Below, piece after piece: positions 13,201-24,345 of a stretch of DNA of 64,000 bases; positions within the stretch are counted from its first letter, which is position 1, and every line of letters begins with the position of its first letter. The stretch lies in assembly GCA_038501195.1 (NCBI GenBank), contig JBBPUQ010000002.1, forward strand, positions 5,595,001 through 5,659,000, read 5' to 3'. The DNA comes from Nemania diffusa. Lineage: Eukaryota; Ascomycota; Sordariomycetes; Xylariales; Xylariaceae. The notes under the pieces were generated by a model. The model saw only the letters and a program-made list of their open reading frames with translations, was not told where the DNA came from and did no database searches. The translations under genes and the position numbers were made by a program.

Positions 13201-14419
13201 TCGCCGTTGCTATGTCGAAAGCTTCGGATTGAAATTGGGCGATGGGGCTTGTGCTGGTGAACTCCAATCATCGCTGGACACAAAGCTGTGGCTTAATTCC
13301 CCCCAATGACAAGGTCTAGACAGGGTTTGCAAATCCCAAATATATAGCAATTGGCTAGGAAACGTAATTACATGATGGCCAAAGTAGGCATCGCCGGGTG
13401 TAACAAGCTGTTACTAGATATAGATACCGGCTGGTAACAGCTTGTAACACCCCGGCGCTGCACAGCCAACAGCAAAGGGAGTCGTACCTCAGTGCTCGGG
13501 GCGGACCGGCAAGTGGCTAGCACGCGGGTGTACCTAATCTAAGAAGCTGTGATACCGCAGATCTCTTGGTCGACGAGCCGCCTCCTTGAGGAAGTCAATA
13601 ATAAACTACTGTAGGAAACCCTGTCGCTTAACCTGCTTGGGATTGACCTTGCATATTATTAAGTAAGTATATACTAGTAGTTATCTGGGTCATATATTTC
13701 ATCATTAGTTATAGATAGAAGCTACGCAGTAGCTTGTCTATCTACCTATACCTAGCGCGATGGAACTTCACGATAGACAACTACTGCTACGTAGGTATTT
13801 TGAAGCCACCATTCCGGTCGTTGGTCTACGCATTGCATGAACTGCATCGTCTCAAACATCGTCTATGGGGAAAATTATGGGGGATAAGTCTGGAGGATTG
13901 AAAGTGGGTTCACCAGACCAACTGTATGTAGGATTTACGTAGCGAGCTTGTGTTTTCAGCCCTGTCGGAAGCGGACTTTTAACCCGCCTAGCAACCAAAA
14001 TCTCACGCAATCCCAGCAACCCAGCAAGCAGCTCGGCTTCTTTCTCAAAAATCGGGATACGACTCGGACCCTGAAAGATAGCGAAAGACAATTGTCTTTC
14101 GGTAGATGAGCGAAACGTGGTCGGCTGTCTTCCGTAATCTTGAAAGAGACACATCATTCCGATTCCCCGAGTCGCCTATTTTGGCCAATATCATTTTTCA
14201 TAACAGATGCATCGTCTTCAAAGGGACAACAAGCCTTGCTACCGAAGGCTGTGTTCGGGTGTGACCGTGTAACCAGAATGACCTGGGCATCCGTCAGCAG
14301 ACCGCTTACAAGTTACCAGTCGACTGGCGTTCCCTCGGTTTCTGGGCCTACTAGTGTTAGAGAGAGTAGGTTTGCTGTTAGGGTATTTGATGTACGTCGG
14401 AAATGATATTTTTACAGTA
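7250..14419. other. Long gene-poor region left of the transposon
   Basis: About 7.2 kb with no convincing gene. Open frames are short and hold no motif I can name. The largest are 8566-8871, 9605-9886 (-), 10033-10392 and 13852-14157 (-). From about 10.4 to 14 kb the sequence is strewn with TAGGTA and GTAGGT words, common in intergenic DNA of this kind of fungus. A frame at about 9130-9330 stays open for roughly 70 codons and may be a gene relic. A hairpin at 13392-13457 is listed separately. Confidence 0.6.
13392..13457. repeat. Short hairpin (26/27-bp inverted arms, MITE-like)
   Basis: The left arm 13392-13417 (CGCCGGGTGTAACAAGCTGT and six more bases) pairs with 13431-13457 read on the other strand, with one indel and a few mismatches over a 13-bp loop. 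Each arm also holds an internal small palindrome, GTAAC..GTTAC. It could be a very short non-autonomous element or a relic of one. No clear target duplication is visible. Confidence 0.6.
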
Positions 14420-14421
14420 TA

Positions 14422-14609
14422 CTAGAGGACCTACCCTGTGGGGGACCCTCTTTACTGCGTTCAGAGGGCCTTAATACTTGTAGACACCCCAATAATTATA
14501 GACACCTTTCTGTCACCCAACTACCAAATTTATTAGTAAAATTGACTTTTTGGTGTTAAAACGCGTTTTTTTGCGATGGCAATACTTAACTACTTATAAT
14601 CTAGCTAGT
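14422..14609 (+). repeat. Left terminal inverted repeat of the transposon
   Basis: This 188-bp arm matches the reverse complement of 17001-17188 along its whole length. It remains less AT-rich than the interior, with GGGGGACCC and AGAGGGCC blocks intact. By eye there are about two dozen mismatches, all transitions apart from one possible change at the inner edge. Confidence 0.85.
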
Positions 14610-17000
14610 TTGCAAGTTGTTATATTGTAAGAATTAACTGTAATAAACGCGTTTTTGAGTTTAAATAAAGCTTTACTGCTTTAGGCTTTTTTTTATAAAA
14701 ACAGTTGTACAGAAGTTTTAGAAAAGCTAGAAAGTAATTTCTTTTTTTTACTTTTTTTTTTGTTATTAAAGCTTTTAATTGTTTCAATAGCTTTATTAAC
14801 ATTTATATTTAAGTTTTTGAAGCTTTAAGAATTTTTAAAACTGTAACTATTGTAACTTTTGCTTCGAAGAGGCGAGTTTATTTTATATAACAAAATAAGT
14901 ATATTGATCGATTTATTACTAGAATCGCTAGCTTTTGAAGGATTTAGTAGGTCCAAAAGAAGTAGGTCTAAAAGAAGCTTTTCAGAAACTTTTATTTCTA
15001 TTTAATCTAGATAATAGCTTTTTGTATCGATATAAAAAGCAAAAGTAAAAAGTTTATCTTTTGAACTAGCTTATAGAAAGTAGTTTTTATTGCAAAAAAT
15101 AAAGTTATTAATATTTTTTACTGCTTTTAGCTAGTTATAAAAGCAAAAATATTAACGCTTGTAAAACTTTTATTTTTTTTTTAGTTTATTTTTTTTATTT
15201 TTTTTTTGTTTTTTGAAAGCTTTGACTTTTCGATTATGCTGTTTTCGAACTTTTTCTGCAATTTTGACGTTTTATATTTTATACAATTTAGTAATATTGA
15301 AGCTATTATATCGCTAGCTACTAAGCTTATAAAAACGCTTTTTTGCTTTATTTATAAAAATGTTTTGTTAATTTTATACTTTTTGTAAGTTTTAATCGTT
15401 AGTTTTTTTTAATATAATTGTTTGATTAAATATTTTATATATAGTTTAAAAAGTTTTTTAAAAAAGCGATAAAAAAAGTAAATTTGACATGTTTATATAG
15501 CGATCGTAAAAATATTGAGCTTTTTTTTTTGCTTAAATGAATATATCTTTTAAAAGCAACAGTAAAAAGTAATAGAATTAACTAAAATTAACTAATTTAG
15601 CTTTTAAAAAGTTTAATATTTTAAAAAAGTTGTAAAACTAATAATTAGCTTTTTTAAAAGTGTTTATTAATATAAGCCTGCTAAAATTAGCGCTATATAT
15701 ATAATTTAAAGCTTTAACAAAATTTGTTTGCAAAAACAATATTTCATTTTTGCAAAAATATTTTTAAAAAACTTTTTAATATATAACTTTTAAAGTTTTA
15801 AATATTAACAGATTTAAAAGTTAAAAAAAATATATTAAATATAAAAGCATAAATAATAGTATTATATTAAACTAAAAGTAATATTTGCTAGTTTTAATAT
15901 TAATATGTTTTATAAAATTATTAAGTATTAATAAACGTTAAATAAGCTGTTTATTATATAGTTTTATACAGCTTTTTTAAGTTTTTAAAAAGTTTTTAAA
16001 GCTTGCAGAAATTATATAATATTTATCGATTTTAAATTACTTTTGTAAAGTTTATTGCTTGTTTGTTCAAAAATGTACAGCTTTTTTTTAAAAAATAAAA
16101 GATTGCTCAAAAAAATAAAAGTTAAAATATTTTAAGTAATTTAGTTAAATCTTTTTTGTTATAAAATTATTTATTAATCGAATAAATTATATATTAAAGT
16201 TAATATTAAAGCTAGTTTAAAAAGTATAAAGCTAAATTTTAAAAATTATATATAAAAAAATAGCTTTTTTTATAGTTGACTTTTTATTTATATAAGTATT
16301 ATTTTTACGATTGCTAAAATCAGCTATTTAAATAAACAGTTGTTTTTTTATACAAATAACTATTATTTTTATATTATTTGCTAAGTATTTTAAGTATATA
16401 CTAGTTTTATTAATGTTTTAATTATTTGTTTGTTATATATTAAATTTTTTAATTATATCAATTTAGAAAATATAGTAGTTACTAATTAGTTTGATTTATT
16501 GTTTTAAAAAAAATCTTTTTATATTAATGTTATTAGTTTTTACAACATATAATTTAAGCCGGTTTTTTTAAAGTTTTATAATTGTATTTATATTAATAGA
16601 TTTATTAAAAAATATATAACGTACTAATAAATCGTTTATTGTAGTTTAAACAAGTAGTTTAATAATTAAAAAAGTTTTTTAAGCTATAAAATATATATAC
16701 AAAGTTAAAGCTTTATTTTTTGAATCGGTTAAAATAAAAAACTTGCTAAGCTGTTTAGCTAACTTTAAGTTAAATTTATTTTTTAAAAAAGCTTTTATTT
16801 TTTTTGCAATTAAAAAAATAAGTAAATCGAAATAATAAATAATGTTTCAAATTGATAAATATTAAGCTTGAAAGTTAAAAAAGTAAGTAAATTAATTGTT
16901 GCAAAAGTTTAAAAAGTACTAATGTATAGTTTATTTAGTTGCTTTTACTGCTTTAGATTTATTTAAAACATCAATATTAGCTATTATAAATAGCTTCAAA

Positions 17001-17188
17001 AGTAGTTAGATTGCAAGTAGTTAAATGTTACTGTTGTAAAAAAATACGTTTTGACACCAAAAAGTCAATTTTATTAGTAAATTTGGTGGTTGGGTGACAG
17101 AAGGGTATCTATAATTATTGGGGTGTTTACGAGTATTGGGGCCCTTTGAATGCAGTGAAGAGGGTCCCCCACAGGGTGGGTCCTCTAG
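17001..17188 (-). repeat. Right terminal inverted repeat of the transposon
   Basis: This is the mirror copy of 14422-14609. Shared blocks include CACCCCAATAATTATAGA, TCTGTCACCCAAC and AAAATTGACTTTTTGGTGT, read on the minus strand. Confidence 0.85.
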
Positions 17189-17190
17189 TA

Positions 17191-19802
17191 GGACCTTTTA
17201 AGCATCAAACTACTTACAAGTGTGATTTGCTGCATGGGGTTCCTGGACCATAGAGGAGTCTAAACCTAGCAACCACGTTGCCTGAACAAGAATTAGGGAG
17301 CTAGCTCTCACGTCAGAGACCGGAACGATGCTGTAGATAGGCTTCTGTAGAATACGTTGTTGTACGTAGTACTATAGGTATTCTGTAGGTGTAGAATGAT
17401 GCTTAATAATATGCATACCTCTATTTTTACCTAGCTATGCTTAAATTAACTCTTGTGGTGATAGCTATGTGTACTTATTTCCAAACGCAGAGTTGACATA
17501 CCTAAGAGAATTAGCTCGATCATCTCACGACTGAGTGAGGCATTCGCACTCCCCGAGGAGTGTCTCTTTGTGTACTGTAATATTACTTATCAGCGAAGGA
17601 ATTACGAGGCATACCAAATGATCAACACAGTACAATCTTGATGTGTAAAGTGGTTGATTGCTGAATACGGTATTATCTAAGAGCGTCTAAGTCCGAGCGT
17701 GTTTCTGGAATCTGGAGCTTTTTTTTTTTTATGAATATGTCTCTAGGGGATGAATTGTCTCACCAGTTTCCACAACTGATTTCGCTAGGTATGAATTTGT
17801 CTAGACATCAACTATTTGATCATGGATGACCTAGGCATATAGGCGGGTTGCTAATTCCCAGCAGCTGGCTTTCCCTTGTCACCCTCACGACAGCTCTTAA
17901 TAATATGGGTCTTTCAAAAGAACCGCCCAAGGTGCCGGCTAGGTAGGTAACGCAGTTTCTACAGCATAGTATTTAATGAGTCTCCCCGTCTCCTATGCAG
18001 GTATCTACAGAATAAGTAAATATGGTATTACCTGTCGCTAAATAATTACACTAGAGATTTGGTATGCCTACTAAGTAGGCAGGTTTCTGGCCAAAACAAT
18101 GGTTGGCCTGGTAAGCAATAGATACAGGCGCTCACCGCCTGGATCTTCGCTGTGAATGATGTAACGACTGTGGTAACACATTCGCACATGGCGCAAGTAT
18201 CCTCTACCGGGGAAGCCCCTGTCTATTGCGGAATAGCGTCATCTGGTAGCCCGGGTGCTGCAGTATAGAGAGCTCCAACAAGGCCTATACAGTACTGTAG
18301 GAAGCCCCTGGTTGGAGGAGCCCTGGACGGTTGCTATTCTCTGGAAACGGCGCTAGCGACGCCCAGCATTCACCTATGCCAAGCTGCCTGCCATTTTCAG
18401 CACAGCAGTGGAGCGCGCACCCAATTAGAAACCATGCTCAATGAGCTTTGCCCGGTTGTGACTTGGTTACGGCTTTGGTGCGGAGTTGTACATACATACC
18501 TGCCGAATACTTGCCTGCCTAAGGCTACTGCAGTCCGGAGGTAGGTACTTCTGTAGTGTGCGCCGGTGTACCTAGGTACCGCCGTCGACTGCCTGGCAAC
18601 GCTCGACACCCTCCATCTCCCTCTCAACCAGTGTGCAGTGCTTGCTTGCTTGCCCTTGGAGGTGCAACTCCACTGTGCTACGCCTGGCGAACAAAAACCA
18701 TCCACTCCCCTCTGCCTTCTCTCATGTCTACCCTTCTCTCTGCAGCCGAGCGTATGAAGTCCGACCTTTCCTGGTCTTCATCATAAGGTGCAACCCGGTG
18801 CCACTTCTTGACAATTCCAATCCTCATCCTTAGCATTGACGACTGTCCTCGCTTAGGTAGGCTCTGGTGCTGGCTCTGGCTCTGGCTCTGGCTGTGGTAC
18901 ATCGACAACGAGATCGTGCTCCTGCTCCTAGGTACTCCAATCTCACTACGACCCCGACCCGACCCCGACCCGGATCATACCCGACTCATGCGTTGTGTGC
19001 TTGCCTGGACTCACCCAAGCTCTGAATAGGTACTACAGGCTCATAACACCCCAATTGCGTGTTGTTTGTGTGTGCGGCATGATCTCAACTGACATCTGCG
19101 AACAGAGAAGGCAGACAGACGGCACAAGACCATTTCTTATCTCCTCGATCCGTCTCGGTTCTTTGACCACGGCCGCCTGCAGGACGCTTCGACCTACGAA
19201 TATCACATACGGGAGCGGCACTGCGACCCTATCAATCTCTCCGCCCTCTACTACTCTCTACCCTCTTCTCTTTTTCTTTGATTTTTGTGCTACGATTCCT
19301 TTGAAATACCCATGCCGGCATAGAAGGGTGTGAGCTAAGGAAGGAAGTCGACGACTAAGATACCCATTATACCCAGCTTGTCGCCTAATTTTCTGTTTCT
19401 AATTACCCTCCAATTCCTCCACTGGAAAGTCGACAGTCTAGAAGTTCAATGACTATTTGAACTCACTATTGGCACTATAGTGGAAGTTCTCCCGCTACAA
19501 CATTTCCTACGACATTCTTTTCGATTTACACCCAAATTCTCTGCGATTGTATATCCCCCGTGCAACACTTGCTCCGACCACCGAAGCAAGCAATACCCGC
19601 CTGTATAGCATCGTGCTACAGAGTTACATAGCCTGGCCGTTTTGTTCCTACATCATTCCGATAGTAGGAGGAAACATTTCATTAATTGTGGTAGCAACCT
19701 CCATTCGTTAGCAACACATGGTCAATTGTGTTCCGAACAGCCTTTGGGGAGTAGGATTATAATCATACATCCGCAGATACAAAATCATCACCTTCTGCGA
19801 AT
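17191..19802. other. Gene-free region and probable long cdc25 leader/promoter
   Basis: This 2.6-kb stretch lies between the transposon and the Cdc25 start codon. Up to about 18.4 kb I see only TAGGTA-type words and no gene. From about 18.6 kb the plus strand becomes pyrimidine-rich, as in promoters and 5' leaders of filamentous fungi, with CCGACC-type tracts near 18950 and a CTCTGG hexamer run near 18870. Short plus-strand open frames at 18556-19333 look like by-products of this composition or upstream ORFs. Confidence 0.5.
18861..18896 (+). repeat. CTCTGG hexamer microsatellite
   Basis: About six imperfect units of GCTCTG (GCTCTGGTGCTGGCTCTGGC onward) lie in the pyrimidine-rich region upstream of the Cdc25 gene. 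It is a simple repeat and probably length-variable among strains. Confidence 0.7.
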
Positions 19803-19824
19803 ATGGAGGCCTCTTCACCCTTAG
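19642..19824 (+). promoter_or_regulatory. Upstream ORF overlapping the Cdc25 start codon
   Basis: A 60-codon frame starts at an ATG at 19642 and stops at 19824, 21 bases past the Cdc25 ATG at 19803 and in a different frame. If the mRNA starts upstream of 19642, ribosomes using this ATG would miss the main start. The peptide has no recognisable domain, so any role would be through translation control. The transcript start is unknown. Confidence 0.4.
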
Positions 19825-21642
19825 CGGCGATGCATCCCACTGCTGCCCCGTCCTGGGGTTACACATCCCACGGCACCTTTGGCGCTGGAAATCTTTTCGG
19901 GGCAGGTCGGTCGAGTATTCGTGATCAGCTACAGCGGGCTAAGCCTGATTATTTTAACGTGAAGAATATTCGCGGCTCTTCTCCGTCTGCTAGCTTAGCA
20001 GCGGATCTTTCTCAGAATTTCTGTTTAGATAACGAGCTTAGGTATGTGTTCAAATTATGCGCCACGGGAAATATTGTGCTAACAGGAATAGCCCGCGATT
20101 TCCTACACCGCGTCGTGCTCTTTTCACATCCCATATGGTGGATCGAGGTAAGGAATGTGATTTACAGTCCTATTCATATACTTATATCGATATTTAGGTC
20201 TTGTTACGACCCCGCCCCTGCCGCAGTCGTCGTCCCCTTGGCAGATACCAGATGCTATGGATATTTCCCCTGTACCACAGAAGCAGACATATAGCACCAC
20301 TATCGAGATTACCTCGCCAACTCCGATGCAGTCACCAGATGTTGAGATGATGGCGGAGTCCCCACTACTCATGTCACGTCCGTCTTCGGCAATGCTTGAG
20401 GTTCCTAGACCCATGAATGAGTAAGCTTGCAACGGCATCCGGTGACAAACTTATGTGAAAAAAAACTAATGGCTTGATAGCAACCGAAAGAGGTTGGGTT
20501 TGCGACGGCCGTCTTTGACTCGAACTAAAGGCCTCACAACGAGTAGTCTACTGACTCGCCCGCATTTAGAGCAGAATAGTTTCCTTAACCGCCTTCATCC
20601 TGAGGGCCAGGTTTCATCTTTCCGGTTTGGTGCTGGATCTTCTGGCTTGGCCCCTGAGGAGCTTTTTGAAGACTCTCCGATTCAAGACCGACGACCTCAG
20701 ACAGCGAATAGCCCATCTGCTATTGTCCCTGGAACGTTTCGTAAACAATTGCAGTTCGCTAGCTTGACTGGCACACGGGAGAACCGCGCCACTGCGTCAC
20801 CTAGTGTAGCTCTAGGTCATACACGTCGCCCGTCGAACCCCTTCAACCGACCGCGCCGGCAGTATCGTCGATCTCTGAGCATGTTTGAGAGCCCGGGCGA
20901 CGTTATTAAGGGGAAGACTGAGGAGCCTGCTGTGCAGACTACCCTGCAATCGGTTATGGATGTTGAAGAGCCGGAGGGTCCGATTTTGCCCCACTTTTTC
21001 CCGGACGGTGAAAATGACGGCTTGCCCAGAATCTCCCGCGCTACGTTTCTAGATCTTCTGGACGGAAAGTACAATGAATCTTTTAATCAGAAGATTGTTA
21101 TCGATTGCCGCTTCGAGTACGAGTACGATGGTGGTCATATCAATGGTGCGATTAACTATAACGATAAGGAGCTCCTGGCCCGACATCTGTTTGAGACACC
21201 AATGGAAGGCAAGACTATTCTGGTATTCCACTGCGAATATTCGGTTCATCGGGCTCCTCGAATGGCCCGTTATATCCGTGCCGAAGATCGCACAATCAAC
21301 GTAGAGCACTACCCTCATCTTACTTATCCTGAGGTATACATCTTGGAGGGCGGCTACAGTGATTTTTTCAAATTGCAGAGAGACCGCTGCTATCCTCAGG
21401 CCTATGTTGAAATGGATGCTGAAGAGCATGCCAACACCTGCGAGCGTGAACTAGGCAAGCTTCAGCAGAAGCGGAAGGGCATAGGACGAGCTAAGACTTT
21501 TGCATTTGGTCACCATGAGCCGGCGATGTTTGACTCGCCCACAGCTCCTGGGCGAGGTGCTGGGCGGTCGTCCTCCGAGATGATTGGCAACTCGCCTATT
21601 CTGGGAGATTACCGATCTCCTCGACGTATGATCTCATACTGA
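19803..21642 (+). CDS. cdc25: M-phase inducer phosphatase Cdc25 (NimT type)
   Basis: Four exons join in frame: 19803-20041, 20092-20147, 20198-20420 and 20481-21642 (559 residues). The first splice restores LSPRFPTPRRALFTSHM, a conserved Cdc25 N-terminal motif. Residues after about 345 form the rhodanese-like catalytic domain: IDCRFEYEYDGGHINGAIN (Asp381 in IDCRFEYEY) and the active site H-C424-EYSVH-R430, an intact HCX5R loop. A basic, Ser/Pro-rich tail follows (KRKGIGRAKT, DSPT, NSPILGDYRSP) with several likely CDK sites. Cdc25 removes inhibitory phosphates from Cdk1 and drives entry into mitosis. The Ser/Thr-Pro-rich first 340 residues are the usual regulatory region. The length is ordinary for filamentous fungi. 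The gene sits right of a 12.5-kb gene-free region and ends facing the minus-strand Pre10 gene. Confidence 0.95.
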
Positions 21643-22304
21643 GCAGCGTCAAGCCCGTCTAAAGAGCTGGTGTGTTGAAGATGTGGAGGTTGAGCCAGGA
21701 ATAAGGATCTTGGCTTGATTAGGCATCGGGTCCTTATCTACCTTGCGAACAGCTTCGGATCAGACATCGTTCACCACCCCCTAAAGACGAAACCTTAGCT
21801 ACAGGGCTCTTTCCCACGATTTGTAGCTATTGATGTTTGAGTATTGTATATAAAATCGTGTGACTTCTGGGTTCGTGGCCCTCGCCCACGAGAAGAGGAA
21901 TGTCTACCATGACTAGGGGGGTGGGATCTCATGGCGCACAAAGGATCATCGGGATTTGTACCACCATATTAGGCGCAAGCTTGCGGAATAGAGAATCGGC
22001 TGAGGACTCGAGGCGACCCAGGAATTGGCGCCACTATCTGAGCCGAGTATCCGGTGTCCATTCCAGGAGGAGTGGAAATGAAAGGGCTAGAGTCTGAAGA
22101 CCTTAGGTAGCTTACGTAGATAAGCGTCTAGATTAGTAGGACAAGAACTTTCCACAAGGTACTTCGTTTCTTAGCATAGGGGCAGGAACAAGGACTTGTG
22201 GAAGATGTAGCTCTCAGATGAAATCAATCTATCACCAACGCTCCCGTGCCGATGAAATGCCGCGTGCCATCTGTATTAATACAAATTCCTCTAGGGAGTC
22301 TCTT
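21643..22304. other. Convergent 3' spacer between cdc25 and pre10
   Basis: This 662-bp spacer lies between the stop codons of two facing genes and should hold both 3' UTRs and polyadenylation signals. A short frame at 21900-22097 has no domain. No repeat was seen. Confidence 0.6.
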
Positions 22305-23382
22305 TTAGTCTTCCATCTTATCATCATCTTTCTTATCCTCGTCTTCATCTTCCTCATCGTCCTCTGAAATCGCTTTCTTTGCTAACCGCTCAGCCTCCTC
22401 GAGTAATTCCTTGGGAACCTCCACATGCCTGCCCTTCGTGGGCCCATCGGCGCCACTGATCCAGCTCATCTCCAGCTCGAACTCTTTATCCTTGTTATCC
22501 TGCTGCGCGACGTAAATGATCCTCGCGGCCTCCTTGACGGCCTGCTTCAGATCGAGCTTGCCCTCGGCGAGGTTGAGCTTCTCGAGCTCGGCCTTGGCGG
22601 CCTGGCGGCCCTTGCCGGTGGCGGCGCCGTAGTAGCCCCAGTACATGCCGCTGGGCTCGATCATGTAGAGGCCGGGGCCGCCGTGCGTCTTGCCCTCGAC
22701 CTTGCCGCCGGCGCCGACGGAGGGGCCGGCGCCGACCTCGCCGTCGACGGGGGCCTCGAGCTCCGAGTCGAAGCCGCCGACGATGGCGGTGATGCCGAAG
22801 GGGCGGACGGACTGGTAGAGGGTGTAGGCCTGCAGGTAGCCGCCCATGCGGCTCGCGAGGTCCGAGGTCGAGATGGGGGTCTTGAAGGTCTCGCGCCAGC
22901 CGCGGGCCTCGTCGCGGGCGCGGTCGACGAAGTGGTGGCCGTCGGGGACCATGCCGGAGTATACCTGGAGAGAGCGGCGGGGTCACCGTTAGCATAGAGT
23001 AGGGTCTTGCAGTAGAGATAGATAGCCCCTCCGATTCACTTTGTGCGCGGAATAGAACGTACGACTCCTAGGTGCTTGTCGACTGTGGCGATCCGCTTGT
23101 TGGCGCCGGGCTTGAGCAGCTTCGACGTGACGACCTTCTCGACGGCTAACACGATGCCATCCTTGCAGCGGATGCCGACTGATGTGCCGCCGTTCTCTAC
23201 CGCCTTCACGGCGTACTCGACCTGGAAGTTGCGGCCGTCGGGGGAGAAGATGGAGTTGGCGAGATCATAGCCCGTTCCTATAGACGTCTGTTTGGGGGTT
23301 CTCGGGTGTTAGTTGGCTGTATACTTCGTGGAATTACGTAGGTGGATTGGTGGGAATGGGGAGCTGGGCAATAGCTTACCAT
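22305..23382 (-). CDS. pre10: 20S proteasome alpha7 subunit (Pre10/PSMA3)
   Basis: Three exons: 23382-23380 (only the ATG), 23287-23063 and 22964-22305, 295 residues. The second exon gives [20 protein letters not shown] then [16 protein letters not shown], the proteasome alpha-subunit signature; [17 protein letters not shown] joins across intron 2. The acidic, Lys/Asp-rich C-terminus ([12 protein letters not shown]) marks alpha7, which forms part of the outer ring gating substrate entry. The protein is longer than the roughly 255-residue human subunit because of a Gly-rich insert (about residues 150-177, [17 protein letters not shown]), which related fungal proteins also have. The 92-bp intron directly after the start codon is unusual but well supported: the second exon has no in-frame ATG before GTGYDL, and the donor GTAAGC and acceptor AAACAG are good. 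Confidence 0.95.
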
Positions 23383-24345
23383 GATGGGCGTCTATGAACG
23401 GATGGAGGGACAGGCCTGTATTTTGAGTTTAGGTGGTTGATTGGTTTATGAAGAGGAATCTATGGTAACGTCACGGTGTAAATGTAAATGGTTTTGAGGC
23501 TTCTGGACGTGTGTAGGGAGGGATGTATGGTTTATTTAGAGCTTCAGGCAGGCAGCCTGAGCTGCGTGTCGTAGTTGCATCACTTAGTGGTGGTACCTGG
23601 GTGTGGCTGAAGCTCTCTCAGCCTCGCTTTTGGCTCTAGCCACACCATGTACACCAGCATAGTAGTTGTACAGATACAAGTAAGTCTAGGGTAGTTACAT
23701 GCAGGGTAGCTACCGGTATTTAGATAGAAAATTAAATTCATAATTCCCATCTAACAAATATTAAACTTACTGTAATGAGTCATAATAATAAATAATTGAA
23801 TATGGTAACTCAAATCAAGACGTTTTTCTCTACGTACAAGCACAAGATTAAGTATAGTACAGAGGAAAGTACTCTCTACCACACGACTGTCTGGCAGCTA
23901 CTTCCACTTAAACATCTACCTAGGGACGCAGTACTTTGCAGCTTAAATCTTACTTGTTGGCTCTCGCCCTTTTTGCCTGCGCGTGCAAACACTGCTCAAC
24001 CACACTTGGGCGGGTTTTGTTTCACGCGCCGGAACAAAGAACTGCGACGGTTTTGTTCCTAACCTCGTTTCAACATTGCTGGCCCTCGAAGCTGGCGCGG
24101 TCGCAACTAAGTCGAGTGCCTAGGATTGGTTACCTTTACACGGTTGCGTAGCGCAGCGCCCGTCTTCGCTACTTAGCTGCTTGGTCTAGTCTCCCATAGA
24201 ATTGTTGCCTCCACGTCGAAACATCGAGATCGGTATTAGTTGCGAGGCCAAGGTTGGCTGCTAGTTTAGCTAGCATGCGAAGCGCGCAACATTCAAGCCA
24301 CAGCTCCCCTACTTCCTAAGAACGAACGCCACTTACAACTGCACA
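23383..24345. other. Divergent promoter between pre10 and the chromodomain gene
   Basis: This 963-bp region drives the minus-strand Pre10 gene and the plus-strand chromodomain gene. Positions 23700-23830 are AT-rich. The open frames at 23796-24151 have no domain and are probably leader sequence. I did not find a recognisable proteasome-associated control element. Confidence 0.5.

Larger units (their letters stand above)
14422..17188. mobile_element. RIP-degraded TIR DNA transposon, 2767 bp, TA target site
   Basis: The ends CTAGAGGACC and GGTCCTCTAG are inverted repeats extending about 188 bp, and a TA dinucleotide flanks each side (14420-14421 and 17189-17190). A TA duplication points to the Tc1/mariner/pogo superfamily, which includes fungal Fot1-like elements; the length also suits an element that once carried a transposase. 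The interior is extremely AT-rich, full of TTTTTTAAA, TTA and TAA, and has no meaningful open frame. The two arms differ essentially only by C/T and G/A changes. That pattern is the mark of repeat-induced point mutation, so other copies should exist or have existed in the genome. Long TIRs are less usual for Fot1, so the family assignment is inferred. Confidence 0.85.

Noticed and set aside
13852..14157. 101-codon minus-strand frame left of the transposon
   Set aside because: Looks somewhat protein-like (FEKEAELLAGLLGLREI) but has no partner exons or known motif; could be a broken gene near the insertion.
14620..15388. Frames of 60 codons inside the transposon
   Set aside because: Lys/Leu/Phe-rich by-products of AT-rich RIP-mutated DNA, not transposase remnants that can be read.
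22425..22997. 190-codon plus-strand frame opposite the Pre10 gene
   Set aside because: It is a GC-rich shadow of the proteasome subunit, low in complexity (Ala/Gly/Leu), with no homology visible.
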